From positions 1 through 64,000 of the forward strand of contig CAMDVN010000002.1 in the NCBI GenBank assembly GCA_945877595.1: 64,000 bases of DNA, in the 5' to 3' direction. A program made the translations under genes and the position numbers. This DNA comes from Cyanobium sp. NIES-981. GTDB lineage: Bacteria > Cyanobacteriota > Cyanobacteriia > PCC-6307 > Cyanobiaceae. The number at the start of each line of letters is the position of its first letter. The first letter of the stretch is position 1. Of the stretch, positions 36,794-47,753 are shown one piece after another. Below the pieces are notes generated by a model. That model did not search any database and was not told where the DNA came from. It saw only the letters and a list, made by a program, of their open reading frames with translations.

Positions 36794-37349
36794 GGAGGTT
36801 GGCAGCCTTGAGGCCGTAATCGGTCGACCAACACCGCATGGGGAGATGGCCCGCCGGAGGCAGGCCCGAGGCATCCAGGGCTGAGGCGACCGGCACCGTG
36901 AGCTGCTCAGGGAGCGCAAACCCCACACCCGCCAGCAGGGGCCAGCCCACCCGCTCGGTGAATCGACGAAAAAGCACGGGGTTTTGAGCCACCAGCGTGG
37001 CGCGGCTGCCACCCAGGTCTCGGTAGAGCTGCTGCTGCACAGCAAAACCCTGCTGGCCGGCAGCGTTTCCCCGCCAGAGGGCATCGATGATCTGCAAAGG
37101 CGAAGCAGCACAGCGCTCCAGCGCCTCTGGGCTCAGCCCCTCGGGAGTGCTGGCCAGCTGATCGTGCACCAGGCGGGCCGTTTCCCAATCGGCGGCGTCA
37201 AGCTGACCAGCGACGAGCAACTGCCGCAAGCGGGAGAAGCGCTGCACATCGCCGATCAGCAGCAGGGTCTCCTCCTGCTGCGCCAACTGTCCAGCCATCT
37301 GGGCCAGCTGCTGCTCCAAGCGAACCAGGCGCTGCTCAAGGTCACTCAT
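36759..37349 (-). CDS. GUN4-domain protein
   Basis: A 196-residue protein with an N-terminal coiled coil (LEQRLVRLEQQLAQMAGQLA) and a GUN4-like porphyrin-binding domain from about residue 70 to the end, recognisable by the segment VLFRRFTERVGWPLLAGVGF. GUN4 proteins bind Mg-protoporphyrin and its precursor and regulate Mg-chelatase, but divergent ones have other or unknown roles. Its ATG overlaps the TGA of the adaptor gene (ATGA), so translation is coupled to an RND component. It is not necessarily the main cellular Gun4. Confidence 0.8.
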   Translation of the reverse strand: MSDLEQRLVRLEQQLAQMAGQLAQQEETLLLIGDVQRFSRLRQLLVAGQLDAADWETARLVHDQLASTPEGLSPEALERCAASPLQIIDALWRGNAAGQQGFAVQQQLYRDLGGSRATLVAQNPVLFRRFTERVGWPLLAGVGFALPEQLTVPVASALDASGLPPAGHLPMRCWSTDYGLKAANLLMARLIDVFAP

Positions 37350-38494
37350 CGGGGCAGCACCGGCATGCCGTGCCGCAGGCTGAGCAGGTTGCTCACGATC
37401 ACGGCTTGCCCGGCTTGAAGGCCATGGAGCACCGGATAGCGGTTGTTTTGCAAGGTCCCCAACCGCACCGGCATCTGCAGGGCGAAACGGCTCGACGTGG
37501 GCAGGGTCTTCAGGATCCCGATCGGGGCAGCACCGGGGAGGCGTTTGAGCTCGGCCAAGGTACCCACTACAAAGACAAAGGTTTGGCCACTGACGCGGCT
37601 TACCGCCACGGCCGGGATGGCCAACTTGCTGGTGGTGTCGATCACCAACCGGGTGCGCACCCGCTCGCCGTTGCGGAATGCACCGGCAGGGTTGCTCAAC
37701 TGGGCTTTCACCAAAACAGCTTGGCTGGCGTCATTGACCCGGGGATCGATGGAACGCACCCGGCCCTCCACCACATCGCCGCCGCCCGGGGCCGTAATCA
37801 AGACCAGTTGACCAGGCCGTAGGCGCTGTCCATACCGCGCTGGCACCTCGAGCCTTGCCAGCAATTCAGCGGTGCGCTGGATGCTGGTGAAGGGGCTGCC
37901 GGCTCGGATCACGTCACCCGGCTTGACCATGACATCGCTGACGACTCCGGACATCGGCGCCCGCAGGTCCTTGTAGGCCAGATCGGCCTGCTTGGCCCGC
38001 AGCGCAGCTTGAGCTGCGATCAGGTTCTGACGCAGGGCATCGCGCTGAATGACACTCGCCGCTCCCTGTTGGGCCAAAAAGTCGAAGCGCTGAACATTCA
38101 GCTGGCTCTCATCCCGTTGTCCTTGCAGGGCCCTCACCTCTTCCTGCAGCTGGGTCTGGTCAAGCACAACCAGCAGCTGCCCGCGCCGCACCGCATCGCC
38201 CTGCCGTAGGCGCATGCTCTGGATACGTCCACCGGCCTGGGCTGCCAGGCTCACCTCATCGGGCGCCTCAAGGGTGCTGATCGTGGACAATTCTTCGGGG
38301 AAGGCGACCATGGCGACCCTGTGGACCGCCACGGCCAGGGGGCTGGGGGGCTGGATGGGCTTGCTGCTGCAGCCGCTGAAACCAACGGCAAGACCCAGCA
38401 GGCAGCACCCCCATGCCATCGGTCCGGCGGCTTTGAAGGAGACAGGCCTGAAGGCGCCTGGGTGCACCGGCATGGCGTCAACCACAACATTCAT
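37346..38494 (-). CDS. RND efflux periplasmic adaptor lipoprotein (MFP/HlyD family)
   Basis: A 382-residue membrane fusion protein for a tripartite pump. A lipoprotein-type signal ends at the Cys in GLAVGFSGC (about residue 42). Then come the lipoyl half-motif AQAGGRIQSMRLRQGDAVRRG, an alpha-helical hairpin (ALQGQRDESQLNVQRFDFLA), the second lipoyl half APMSGVVSDVMVKPGDVI, and beta-barrel plus membrane-proximal domains. It should pair with the RND protein encoded on the opposite strand 3' to it. It overlaps the GUN4-domain gene by 4 nt. Confidence 0.9.
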   Translation of the reverse strand: MNVVVDAMPVHPGAFRPVSFKAAGPMAWGCCLLGLAVGFSGCSSKPIQPPSPLAVAVHRVAMVAFPEELSTISTLEAPDEVSLAAQAGGRIQSMRLRQGDAVRRGQLLVVLDQTQLQEEVRALQGQRDESQLNVQRFDFLAQQGAASVIQRDALRQNLIAAQAALRAKQADLAYKDLRAPMSGVVSDVMVKPGDVIRAGSPFTSIQRTAELLARLEVPARYGQRLRPGQLVLITAPGGGDVVEGRVRSIDPRVNDASQAVLVKAQLSNPAGAFRNGERVRTRLVIDTTSKLAIPAVAVSRVSGQTFVFVVGTLAELKRLPGAAPIGILKTLPTSSRFALQMPVRLGTLQNNRYPVLHGLQAGQAVIVSNLLSLRHGMPVLPR

Positions 38495-38523
38495 TGTGAA
38501 GAGATTCAGCCGGGATCCAGCGC

Positions 38524-38778
38524 GTGGTGATCCGTTGGCAGATCTGCCGCAAACCCAGGCTTGGCCTCCCCCGAGCCCAGGGCCAGGCCAAGCCCTCAGC
38601 GCAGGCCAAACCCCCTGAGTTGTCGCTCTTGCAGGAGCGCCGCGCCCTGCTCCGTCAGATCAATCAAAAGCACCAGGCCCGCCTGGAGCAATCACAGCGC
38701 TGCATCGAGCAGGCGGGCAGCCTGACTGAACTGGACCGCTGTGGGCGGGGCACCGGCTGGGGCTGCCCGATGTGGTGA
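38524..38778 (+). CDS. Small hypothetical protein
   Basis: An 84-residue frame starting at GTG 38524. The N-terminus is basic and the centre is a likely helix (LSLLQERRALLRQINQKHQA) followed by a Cys-containing tail (CIEQAGSLTELDRCGRG). No family is recognised. It is divergent from the adaptor gene by 29 bp, and about 200 bp before chlL. The coding-like centre favours a real gene, but the start is uncertain. Confidence 0.45.
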   Translation: MVIRWQICRKPRLGLPRAQGQAKPSAQAKPPELSLLQERRALLRQINQKHQARLEQSQRCIEQAGSLTELDRCGRGTGWGCPMW

Positions 38779-38833
38779 AGCATTGCGCTTACCCACCCAA
38801 TGCCAGCACAGCGATGCAGATCATTCGAATTGA

Positions 38834-39868
<1,035 letters not shown>

Positions 39869-39874
39869 GGCCAG

Positions 39875-40864
<990 letters not shown>

Positions 40865-40878
40865 TCAGGGGCCCCAAC

Positions 40879-40910
40879 CTACGGAAGCGACCAGCTACGG
40901 AAGCGACCAG
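40879..40910. repeat. 16-bp perfect tandem duplication upstream of por
   Basis: CTACGGAAGCGACCAG occurs at 40879-40894 and again at 40895-40910. It lies 20-50 bp upstream of the por start on the minus strand, within its likely promoter or leader. Confidence 0.9.
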
Positions 40911-40992
40911 CCTGTCGTTCCCAGAGTCCCCGAATCCCAAAGTCCCTGGAGTTGTCGGGTGATCAGGCGATTGAGTGACTCAGTTCCAAGGC

Positions 40993-41472
40993 TTAGGGGC
41001 GGCTGTCATGCCACACCACCCGCAGGCGGTTGGGGGCGATCCACTGGTTCTGCTCGCGAATCAGATGCTGCTCCCCTTCCACCATGAACAGCTGATCAAA
41101 GCGTTCCCTGGCCTTGGCGAGCTTGGCCTCCTCGAGGTTGAGCACGGCACTGAGTTCTCCCTGGCGCTCCATGCGCTCCTGATAGGCCGAGGCCAGCCTC
41201 ACCAGGCTCACGCCGACCACCGCCACCAGGGAGACCTTGACGCACAGGCCGATCAGGCTGCAGACCAGCTCCTGACGCTCCGAAGCGATCGCCATCGCCT
41301 GGCTATCAAGGGCAACCCATGGCTGCCGCAAAGCCTCAGCGGGCGGTACGGCCCTTTCAGTACCGGGCCGGTTCGAGCGACCGCCGCGGGGAGAGCGGCT
41401 CGAACGACTGGGCTGGGAGCGGCCGGCCTGCCGGAATGCAGGGGCGGGGTGGCGACCGTTGCTCGCGTCCAT
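40993..41472 (-). CDS. Conserved hypothetical membrane-anchored protein
   Basis: A 159-residue protein with a basic, Ser/Arg/Pro-rich N-terminal third, a hydrophobic segment (LVCSLIGLCVKVSLVAVVGV) near residue 95, and a helical C-terminal part (NLEEAKLAKARERFDQLF) ending in a Trp-rich tail. It resembles proteins found beside psaM and por in other alpha-cyanobacteria, but I cannot name a function. The frame opens further up to 41571; ATG at 41472 (MDASNGRHP) is taken because the upstream part looks non-coding. Confidence 0.6.
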   Translation of the reverse strand: MDASNGRHPAPAFRQAGRSQPSRSSRSPRGGRSNRPGTERAVPPAEALRQPWVALDSQAMAIASERQELVCSLIGLCVKVSLVAVVGVSLVRLASAYQERMERQGELSAVLNLEEAKLAKARERFDQLFMVEGEQHLIREQNQWIAPNRLRVVWHDSRP

Positions 41473-41595
41473 CAACAGCGGCCCATCAAAAAGGTCTGGA
41501 TACGAAGCTTCTAGCTCCCCATCCAGACCTTGACAAGAGCCTGAGGGCTGCCCGGCACAAGACCGTGACATGCAGCTCAGATCTCAACTCGAGGC

Positions 41596-41700
41596 TCAGG
41601 CTTTGTAGAGGCTGAAACTGAGGCGCACGGCCAGAACCCCGGCGTGGGCGGCGACCACGAGGGCAATCAGCACTTCGGCTTGGCTGAGGGAGCTCACCAT
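41596..41700 (-). CDS. psaM: Photosystem I subunit XII (PsaM)
   Basis: A tiny 34-residue single-helix PSI protein, starting MVSSLSQAEVLIALVVAAHA and ending LSFSLYKA. The pattern (short polar start, AEVL/IALVVA helix, RLSFSLYK end) matches PsaM. It helps PSI trimer formation and antenna stability in the thylakoid. It lies upstream of the hypothetical gene at 40993 and is divergent from CRR6 by about 90 bp. Confidence 0.9.
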   Translation of the reverse strand: MVSSLSQAEVLIALVVAAHAGVLAVRLSFSLYKA

Positions 41701-41789
41701 CTCTGAAACAACAACAGCTTGGACTTGACCATTGTTGAGGCGGCAGTGGCTACGGTCGAGCCTCCGTCGACCTGCTGTCACAGCTCTTG

Positions 41790-42422
41790 ATGGCTTCCTC
41801 TGGCCCCACCTCCCCACAACCAATCCATCAGCCAGCTCCCCAGCCATCCCCTCAGGCATCCCCCAAGGCATCCCCAGAGCCGATCCAGACCCCAAACCTG
41901 GAGCCAACGCCAACTGGGGAAATCTTGGCCAACGTAGCGGGGGAGATCCCAACGGTTGAAGTCAGTTTCAAGGCGCTGCAGCAACTCGAACTCAGTCCAC
42001 TGGCACCGTGGGCCCAGCTTCCCACCGACGCCTTACTGCAACGGGGGCCCTGCCTTGCGCTCAACCTTCACTGGCACCGCCAGGCCGACGACCCACGCGA
42101 GCTCTCGGAGATTGCCGAGGTCCGACTGTGGAGCCTGCGGGCCGATGCGGCCTACCCGTGGCTTCCCTTGGTTCTCGAGCGCAGCAGCGGCCAGCTCACC
42201 CGCCATGTGGCGATGCTCTTGCCCCATAGTTTCAGCCGCACGGAGGGGATCCGCTTTGCCCCAGAATCTCTGGAGCTCTGGATCACCCACCGGGTCTTGT
42301 GGCTGGATGGCTGGGCTCGCGGCCAGGGGCTCCACTGCCGGCAGGGGCTGACCCAGATGGCAGCCGTGCTCGGATTCGAGCTCGACCCCACCCTGTGGGC
42401 AGCCGTGGATGGCCTGAGCTAG
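41790..42422 (+). CDS. crr6: CRR6-like NDH-1 assembly factor (DUF1817)
   Basis: A 210-residue protein. Residues 1-50 are Pro/Ser/Ala-rich low complexity with repeats such as ASPKASPEP. The rest matches the Chlororespiratory Reduction 6 family, with DDPRELSEIAEVRLWSLRAD, AYPWLPLVLERSSGQLTRH and LPHSFSRTEGIRFAPESLE. CRR6 helps mature the NdhI connecting-arm subunit of NDH-1, which makes it relevant to the CO2-uptake NDH complex encoded at 14058-17434. Start ATG at 41787 or 41790. Confidence 0.87.
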   Translation: MASSGPTSPQPIHQPAPQPSPQASPKASPEPIQTPNLEPTPTGEILANVAGEIPTVEVSFKALQQLELSPLAPWAQLPTDALLQRGPCLALNLHWHRQADDPRELSEIAEVRLWSLRADAAYPWLPLVLERSSGQLTRHVAMLLPHSFSRTEGIRFAPESLELWITHRVLWLDGWARGQGLHCRQGLTQMAAVLGFELDPTLWAAVDGLS

Positions 42423-42513
42423 CCCAGCGCCAGGCCCACCCACGTCCTCAGACCTCTTGATCCCGACCTGTGCAGAGTTGGACGGGCGCTTGGAGGCTTG
42501 ATGATCGAGCTGA

Positions 42514-43803
42514 TCAAGACGGTGTGTCGCGGGAGACTTCACCGGTGGCCAGCATCGAGCTAACCACCTGGGGCAAGGCCAGGCCGAGGGGGTAGCCACC
42601 TTGGCGCTGGGCAGCCTCGAGGAGCTGGGCCGGCAGGCGCAGGCCCAGGCGCTGCAACACGGCATTGCCAAGGTCGGGGCGTTCCAGGGTGCCATTGGGC
42701 AGGCCGGCCGCACTCAGCACAAGCAGACGATCGACACCGCGATCTTCAAACTCCTGAACCGCCTCCCAGAGGGGGGCCCCTTCGCGAATCGAAGCGAGCG
42801 TGCTGAGCGGCTGCAGATGGTCGCCAACGCGTTCGCTGTCCCATCGCTGAACAGGCAGCTGCTGGAGGGGTTGGTCGTCGATCAAGCCCTGCCAGCGGCC
42901 GCGGTCGCTCACCAGCAACCAATCGGGCTTCCCCTGGCGATCGTCAAGGCGAAGCTGGCTGAGCTGACGCAGGCTGGTGCGGGCCTCGAGCACCCGGAAA
43001 CGGCGGCTGGCCGCTTCCCGCACCTTTAGATCCTTAAGGGCCTGCTGAAGCAGGAGCAGTTGGCGCTGGTTACGGGAGGCCCCCAAGCCAAACCAGCCCA
43101 GCAGAATCAACCAGGCCCCACCAAGTCCGCTCCCGCGCAGCAACAGCACCGTACCCATGCCAATCGCCAGCAAGGCCAGAAAACGGCCGCTGGCATTGGC
43201 CACCTCAAGGCCTCGGCGCTGGCTGCCGGTGGCCTGCCACACCAGCGCCTTCAGAATCAGGCCCCCGTCGAGGGGCAGCCCTGGCAGCAGGTTGAACAGC
43301 GCCAGCACCAGGTTGAGGGCCCCAAGCTCACTGACCATCTCCCCCAGGGCCGGCGAGAGGTGGGTTGCGGGGTGGGTGGATCCCATCAACACCAGGGCAA
43401 GAGCCATGCTGACGGCCGGACCCGCCGCCGCCACCAGCAGGGCCCCCCGGGCGGTGCTGCACTCGCGTTCAACGCTGGCCACCCCGCCGAGCAGAAACAG
43501 GGTGATGCTGCGCACCTTCACCCCCTGGGACAGGGCCACCAATGAATGCCCCAACTCATGCAGGAGCACCGATCCAAACAACAGGATCGCCGTGACCAGG
43601 GCAAGCCCCCACCGCAACGGCTCAGCCGGAGAAGGGGTCAAGGCCTGGCTGTAGTGCTGCTGGAAGGCCATGGTGGCCAACAGCAAGATCACAAACCAGC
43701 TGGGATGGATCCGCAGGGGAATGCCCCGGATTGTCAACAGTTGCCAGCCTTCTCCCACAGCCTCGGATACAGCGGTTCCCCTGGGCCTTGCGGCCCAGGT
43801 CAA
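42514..43803 (-). CDS. Site-2-type zinc metalloprotease (M50) with CBS domain
   Basis: A 429-residue intramembrane protease. The zinc motif HELGH lies in LLHELGHSLVALSQG near residue 63, and the third ligand in the NLLPGLPLDGGLIL segment. Several hydrophobic helices surround these. A CBS-like regulatory region lies near the C-terminus (GDHLQPLSTLASIREG, RGVDRLLVLSAAGLP). Such proteases cut membrane-bound anti-sigma factors; the target here is unknown. It is divergent from trpF by about 35 bp. Confidence 0.9.
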   Translation of the reverse strand: MTWAARPRGTAVSEAVGEGWQLLTIRGIPLRIHPSWFVILLLATMAFQQHYSQALTPSPAEPLRWGLALVTAILLFGSVLLHELGHSLVALSQGVKVRSITLFLLGGVASVERECSTARGALLVAAAGPAVSMALALVLMGSTHPATHLSPALGEMVSELGALNLVLALFNLLPGLPLDGGLILKALVWQATGSQRRGLEVANASGRFLALLAIGMGTVLLLRGSGLGGAWLILLGWFGLGASRNQRQLLLLQQALKDLKVREAASRRFRVLEARTSLRQLSQLRLDDRQGKPDWLLVSDRGRWQGLIDDQPLQQLPVQRWDSERVGDHLQPLSTLASIREGAPLWEAVQEFEDRGVDRLLVLSAAGLPNGTLERPDLGNAVLQRLGLRLPAQLLEAAQRQGGYPLGLALPQVVSSMLATGEVSRDTPS

Positions 43804-43838
43804 GCGCTAATCCTAGAAAGGTGTGATCCGCTTCACCG

Positions 43839-44492
43839 TTGACCTTGACCCGGCCCTTGCTCAAGATCTGCGGCCTACGGGATCCAGACCAAGCGGCAGC
43901 TGTCGCCGCCCTCGGTGCCGATGCCATCGGCGTCATTGCGGTGGTGGGATCCCCCCGCTTTGTGGCACCAGGGGCCCGCCCAGAACTCTTTGCCGCTGTG
44001 CACCGTGCCGCACCCGCCTGTTTGGGGGTGTTGGTGGTTGCCAACCCGCCCAACAGTGCCCTGCCCGAGCTAGGGCCCGGCCAAGGCCATCAGGTGGTTC
44101 AGCTGCATGGCGATGAATCGCCGCAGCGGTGTGCCGAACTCCGCCATTGGCTCCCCCATAGCTCGCTCTGGAAGGCCCTGCGGATCCGCAGCCGCGACGA
44201 TCTGCAGCGTGTGGATGCCTATCGCGGGGTAGTCGATGCGATTTTGCTGGATGCCTGGGCGGCATCCCAACTGGGCGGCACCGGACAACGCCTTCCCCTC
44301 GACTGGTTGGCCGATTTTGACCCCGGTCTTCCCTGGTGGCTGGCCGGCGGCATCACTCCTGAAACCGCCCCTGAGGCCCTCGAGATGCTCCGCCCCCACG
44401 GCCTCGACGCCTCCAGCGGCGTCGAACACAGCCCCGGCCGCAAAGATCTCGATCGCGTGGCAGCCCTGATCGCAACCCTGCCGACCGCCTGA
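43839..44492 (+). CDS. trpF: Phosphoribosylanthranilate isomerase
   Basis: A 217-residue TIM-barrel enzyme of tryptophan synthesis, converting PRA to CdRP. The catalytic Cys lies in LKICGLRDPDQAAA, and the general acid Asp in VDAILLDAW. The phosphate-binding strand is WWLAGGITPETAPEAL, with DASSGVEHSPGRKD at the C-terminus. The start is TTG at 43839, with a second TTG at 43845; no ATG exists before the catalytic Cys. Confidence 0.95.
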   Translation: MTLTRPLLKICGLRDPDQAAAVAALGADAIGVIAVVGSPRFVAPGARPELFAAVHRAAPACLGVLVVANPPNSALPELGPGQGHQVVQLHGDESPQRCAELRHWLPHSSLWKALRIRSRDDLQRVDAYRGVVDAILLDAWAASQLGGTGQRLPLDWLADFDPGLPWWLAGGITPETAPEALEMLRPHGLDASSGVEHSPGRKDLDRVAALIATLPTA

Positions 44493-44527
44493 TTGGCTTT
44501 CAGGCCACGGCACGGCAGGATCACTGC

Positions 44528-45151
44528 ATGTTCTGTTTCCCTACCAGCATGTCGATCCGCCCGTTGCCTGCGCTCCTGAGCAAGATCGGGGCGGGCCTGC
44601 TGCTGACGCTCTCCCCTTGGCCTGGGGTCGTGCCTGGGTTGCTATCCAGAGTGGGACCTGGAGTGGGACCCGGAGTGCTGACGGCCCTGCTCTTCGTGCA
44701 GCCAGCCGGAGCCCAAACCATGCTTCCAGGCTGCCAATTGCTCAATGGCACGCTCCAGTGCGTGCCGGGCATCAGCGCCGATCCACAGCAACAGATCGTG
44801 GATCTGCGCCAAGACATCAGCACCGATCAAGGGCTTGAAAATGCCGTTGAACAAAGAATCGGTGCACTTCAACAGCTGGTGATCCAGGGCCAGAGCGCCG
44901 AAGGATCACTGCTGCAGGCCAGCTTGAGTGCCGATGTACTGGCAGGACTGCCGCCGAATGCCTTTCATTGGTATCGGCTGGCACCGGCCAGTGGTCGTTG
45001 GGTGCTGATTGAGGCGGCATCGGGTCCCAGCTATCTGTTGGGCCCCAATGACGTCAATGGCAAGGTGATGCTGGTGGTGGCGGTACCCACGGCCGGCGGC
45101 GGAAGCTTGCGGCAGGCCAGCGGGCCCGTGGGCCCAGTGCAGGGGCGCTGA
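44528..45151 (+). CDS. Conserved hypothetical exported protein
   Basis: A 207-residue protein with an N-terminal hydrophobic stretch and a signal-peptidase-like site after FVQPAGAQT (about residue 63), so it is probably exported. The mature part has helical segments (LENAVEQRIGALQQLVIQG) and conserved-looking FHWYRLAPASGRWVLIE. A short Gly/Val/Pro repeat (two 12-bp copies at 44651-44674) lies in the signal region. I do not recognise a family. It follows trpF by about 35 bp and converges on folE. Confidence 0.65.
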   Translation: MFCFPTSMSIRPLPALLSKIGAGLLLTLSPWPGVVPGLLSRVGPGVGPGVLTALLFVQPAGAQTMLPGCQLLNGTLQCVPGISADPQQQIVDLRQDISTDQGLENAVEQRIGALQQLVIQGQSAEGSLLQASLSADVLAGLPPNAFHWYRLAPASGRWVLIEAASGPSYLLGPNDVNGKVMLVVAVPTAGGGSLRQASGPVGPVQGR

Positions 45152-45170
45152 TGAGGGCCCCGTATCAGGG

Positions 45171-45935
45171 TCAGGAGGTGAGCAGGGCGCCCTGCTGCTT
45201 GACCAGTTCGAAAAACTCGGCCTTGAGGCTGGGATCGTGGCGGAAGTCACCCCGGACGACCGAGTTAACCATGCTGGTTTGGGGCTCTTTGACGCCGCGC
45301 CACTTCATGCAGTAGTGCTGGGCCTTGACCAGAATCGCCAGCCCCTGGGGCTCGCAGAGTCGTTCGATTTCGTCGGCAAGGATCATCACAGCCTCTTCTT
45401 GGATGTGGGGCCTGGAGAAGACCCAATCAGCCACACGAGAAAACTTCGATAGACCGATCACCCTCTCCCCCGGCTTGATACCGATCCAACAGTTGCCAAG
45501 GATCGGCACCAGGTGATGTGAACAAGCTGAACGAACGGTGATGGGGCCAACGGTATAGATCTCGTCGAGCTTTTTGACGTTCGGAAAGCTGGCGATCTTG
45601 GGCTGATGGTTGTAGCGACCCTTGAACACCTCTTGCAGGTACATCCGAGCCACCCGCTCAGCTGTCTCCTCGGTGTTGTGGTCGTTGTCAATATCAATCA
45701 CCAGGCTGCGCAGCAACTCGCGCACCTTGCCAGCCACCTCGATTTCGAGCTGATCGAGATCGCCTTCAAGCAGGTGATCAGCGATGTTGTCATTGGCCAA
45801 AAAAGACACCCCATTGGCTTCGAGCCTCTGCCGAATGCGCAGGCTCACGGGCAGGGGGGCCGAGTCAGGTGTAGTGGGCCGAATCGGCACACCAGAAGAC
45901 TGTCTCGTGGGCAGGGTCGAAGTCATAGGGCTCAA
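45171..45935 (-). CDS. folE: GTP cyclohydrolase I (FolE1)
   Basis: A 254-residue enzyme converting GTP to 7,8-dihydroneopterin triphosphate, the first folate and pterin step. The zinc ligands lie in SACSHHLVPILG and KAQHYCMKWRGV, and the catalytic core in RVARMYLQEVFKG. The first 50 residues are variable. Its start overlaps the end of the SDR gene by 4 nt, so they are cotranscribed. Confidence 0.96.
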   Translation of the reverse strand: MSPMTSTLPTRQSSGVPIRPTTPDSAPLPVSLRIRQRLEANGVSFLANDNIADHLLEGDLDQLEIEVAGKVRELLRSLVIDIDNDHNTEETAERVARMYLQEVFKGRYNHQPKIASFPNVKKLDEIYTVGPITVRSACSHHLVPILGNCWIGIKPGERVIGLSKFSRVADWVFSRPHIQEEAVMILADEIERLCEPQGLAILVKAQHYCMKWRGVKEPQTSMVNSVVRGDFRHDPSLKAEFFELVKQQGALLTS

Positions 45936-46642
45936 AGCGCACCAGCGCCGGGCATCAAGGTGAGATCTTCCACCACCTGGTCATCAGGCTGTTGGGCCAG
46001 GTAAAGCAGGGCTTCGGCCGCCCGGTGGACATCAAGCATGGCACGGCGATCGAACGAACTGTTGACCGATTCGCTGTCCCAAAGGGGTGTATTCACGGCA
46101 CCCAGGGTCAAGGTGCTGATTCGAATCCCGCTGGCACGCTCCTCTTCAGCCAGGCAACGGCTGAAGCTGGCCAGAGCGGCCTTGCTGACGCAGTACGCAC
46201 CCCACTCGGGAAAGGCCTGGCGGGCTGCATGGCTGCTCACGTTGATGATGCGGCCACCGCCCTGACTGCGCAGCATCGGCACAACCACCCGACAGACCTG
46301 GAAGACACTGGTCAAGTTGAGCTGAACGACCCATTGCCAGCGCTCTAGCTCCATCTCCATCAAGGATCCGGTGTAGGCGACCCCAGCGTTGTTGATGACC
46401 ACGGAAGGCGTGAGCCCGCGGCTGCAGAGATCAAGGAGGGGCTGCTCGATCAACTCAGGGCGCGCCAGATCGATCGCCGCGACTTCCACGCGGCGGTCAG
46501 GGGAGCGCAGCTCGCTGGCCAGGGCATCAAGCTGATCCTGGGAGCGGGCTACCAACAAGAGGTCGTGGCCGTGGCCGGCCAACAATCGAGCAGCAGCGGC
46601 GCCAATGCCTCGCGAGGCACCCGTAATCAGAACAGTGGCCAA
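45932..46642 (-). CDS. Short-chain dehydrogenase/reductase
   Basis: A 236-residue classical SDR. The coenzyme motif TGASRGIGAAAARLL is at the N-terminus, NNAG lies in VVINNAGVAYTG, the catalytic Ser in INVSSHAA, and Tyr-x-x-x-Lys is in GAYCVSKAAL. The substrate is unknown. It lies between accA (3 bp) and folE (4-nt overlap), so it is probably in one transcript with them. Confidence 0.9.
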   Translation of the reverse strand: MATVLITGASRGIGAAAARLLAGHGHDLLLVARSQDQLDALASELRSPDRRVEVAAIDLARPELIEQPLLDLCSRGLTPSVVINNAGVAYTGSLMEMELERWQWVVQLNLTSVFQVCRVVVPMLRSQGGGRIINVSSHAARQAFPEWGAYCVSKAALASFSRCLAEEERASGIRISTLTLGAVNTPLWDSESVNSSFDRRAMLDVHRAAEALLYLAQQPDDQVVEDLTLMPGAGAL

Positions 46643-46645
46643 CGT

Positions 46646-47674
46646 TTAGGTGCTCCTACTTGAATCGGGAACGGGGGATTCGGAAACGGAAGATTCGGAG
46701 GCCTGAACAGCTCCCCCCTCCAGAAAGCGTCCCATGCAGCGGAATTTGGCGTAGCGCTGCTGCACCAACTCGGTTTCGCTGAGGGATTGCAGCGCCGCCA
46801 ACTCCTCGAGCAGGGCCCCCTTCAGGGTTTCGGCGGCCTGCAAGGGCGACCAGTGGTTACCCCCGCAAGGCTCCTGCAGCACCCGATCCACAATGCCCAG
46901 CTTGAGCAGATCAGGTCCAGTAATGCGCAGAGCCTCGGCGGCCACAGGGGCCTTGCCGGCATCACGCCACAGAATCGATGCACAGGCCTCGGGGCTGGCC
47001 ACGGTGTAGACGCTGTGTTCAAACATGAGCAGGCGGTCAGCGACCCCGATCCCCAAGGCCCCACCTGAACCTCCTTCGCCGATCACCGTGGCCAGGATCG
47101 GCACCCGCAAACGGAACATCTCACGCAGGTTGACCGCAATGGCCTCGCCCTGACCCTGCTCCTCAGCCAGCACCCCGGCGTAGGCGCCGGGGGTGTCAAT
47201 GAAGCTGAGGATCGGCAGTCTGAAGCGATCGGCATGGTCCATCAGGCGCATGGCCTTGCGGTACCCACCCGGGGAGGCCATCCCGAAATTGCGAGCCACA
47301 TTTTCCTTGGTGTCGCGTCCCTTCTGGTGCCCGATCAACACAACCCCCTGCTCGCCGATGCGGCCCACACCGCCCACCAGAGCTCGGTCGTCACTGCCAC
47401 GGCGATCGCCGTGCAATTCGAAGAAGGAATCGGTGATCACCTGGATGTAATCCAGGGTGCTGGGACGCTGCGGATGGCGGGCCACCTGGATTTTTTGGGC
47501 CGGGCTCAACGACGAGAAAATCTCGCTGCGACGGCGGGTGGCAAGGGTTTCCAGCTGCAACAGCTGCTGGCTTACATCCACCTCGGAATCCCTAGCCAAC
47601 TGGCGGATCTGCTCAATCTGCTCCTCCAGTTCAACGAGGGGCTTTTCAAACTCGAGCAGGGCGCGACGGGCCAT
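46646..47674 (-). CDS. accA: Acetyl-CoA carboxylase carboxyltransferase subunit alpha
   Basis: A 342-residue subunit that, with AccD, moves the carboxyl group from biotin to acetyl-CoA to form malonyl-CoA. It starts [20 protein letters not shown] and has [24 protein letters not shown] residues, [19 protein letters not shown] and [22 protein letters not shown] at 47674 is chosen; the frame runs open to 47992, but that part lies in the upstream aar gene. It is only 79 bp after aar. Confidence 0.96.
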   Translation of the reverse strand: MARRALLEFEKPLVELEEQIEQIRQLARDSEVDVSQQLLQLETLATRRRSEIFSSLSPAQKIQVARHPQRPSTLDYIQVITDSFFELHGDRRGSDDRALVGGVGRIGEQGVVLIGHQKGRDTKENVARNFGMASPGGYRKAMRLMDHADRFRLPILSFIDTPGAYAGVLAEEQGQGEAIAVNLREMFRLRVPILATVIGEGGSGGALGIGVADRLLMFEHSVYTVASPEACASILWRDAGKAPVAAEALRITGPDLLKLGIVDRVLQEPCGGNHWSPLQAAETLKGALLEELAALQSLSETELVQQRYAKFRCMGRFLEGGAVQASESSVSESPVPDSSRST

Positions 47675-47753
47675 GGCAGGGATACGGCAGACAAACGGAG
47701 CGGGGCTGAAGAGCTGAAATCCGTAGCAGGGATTCTGGGCCGGGAGACAAGCC

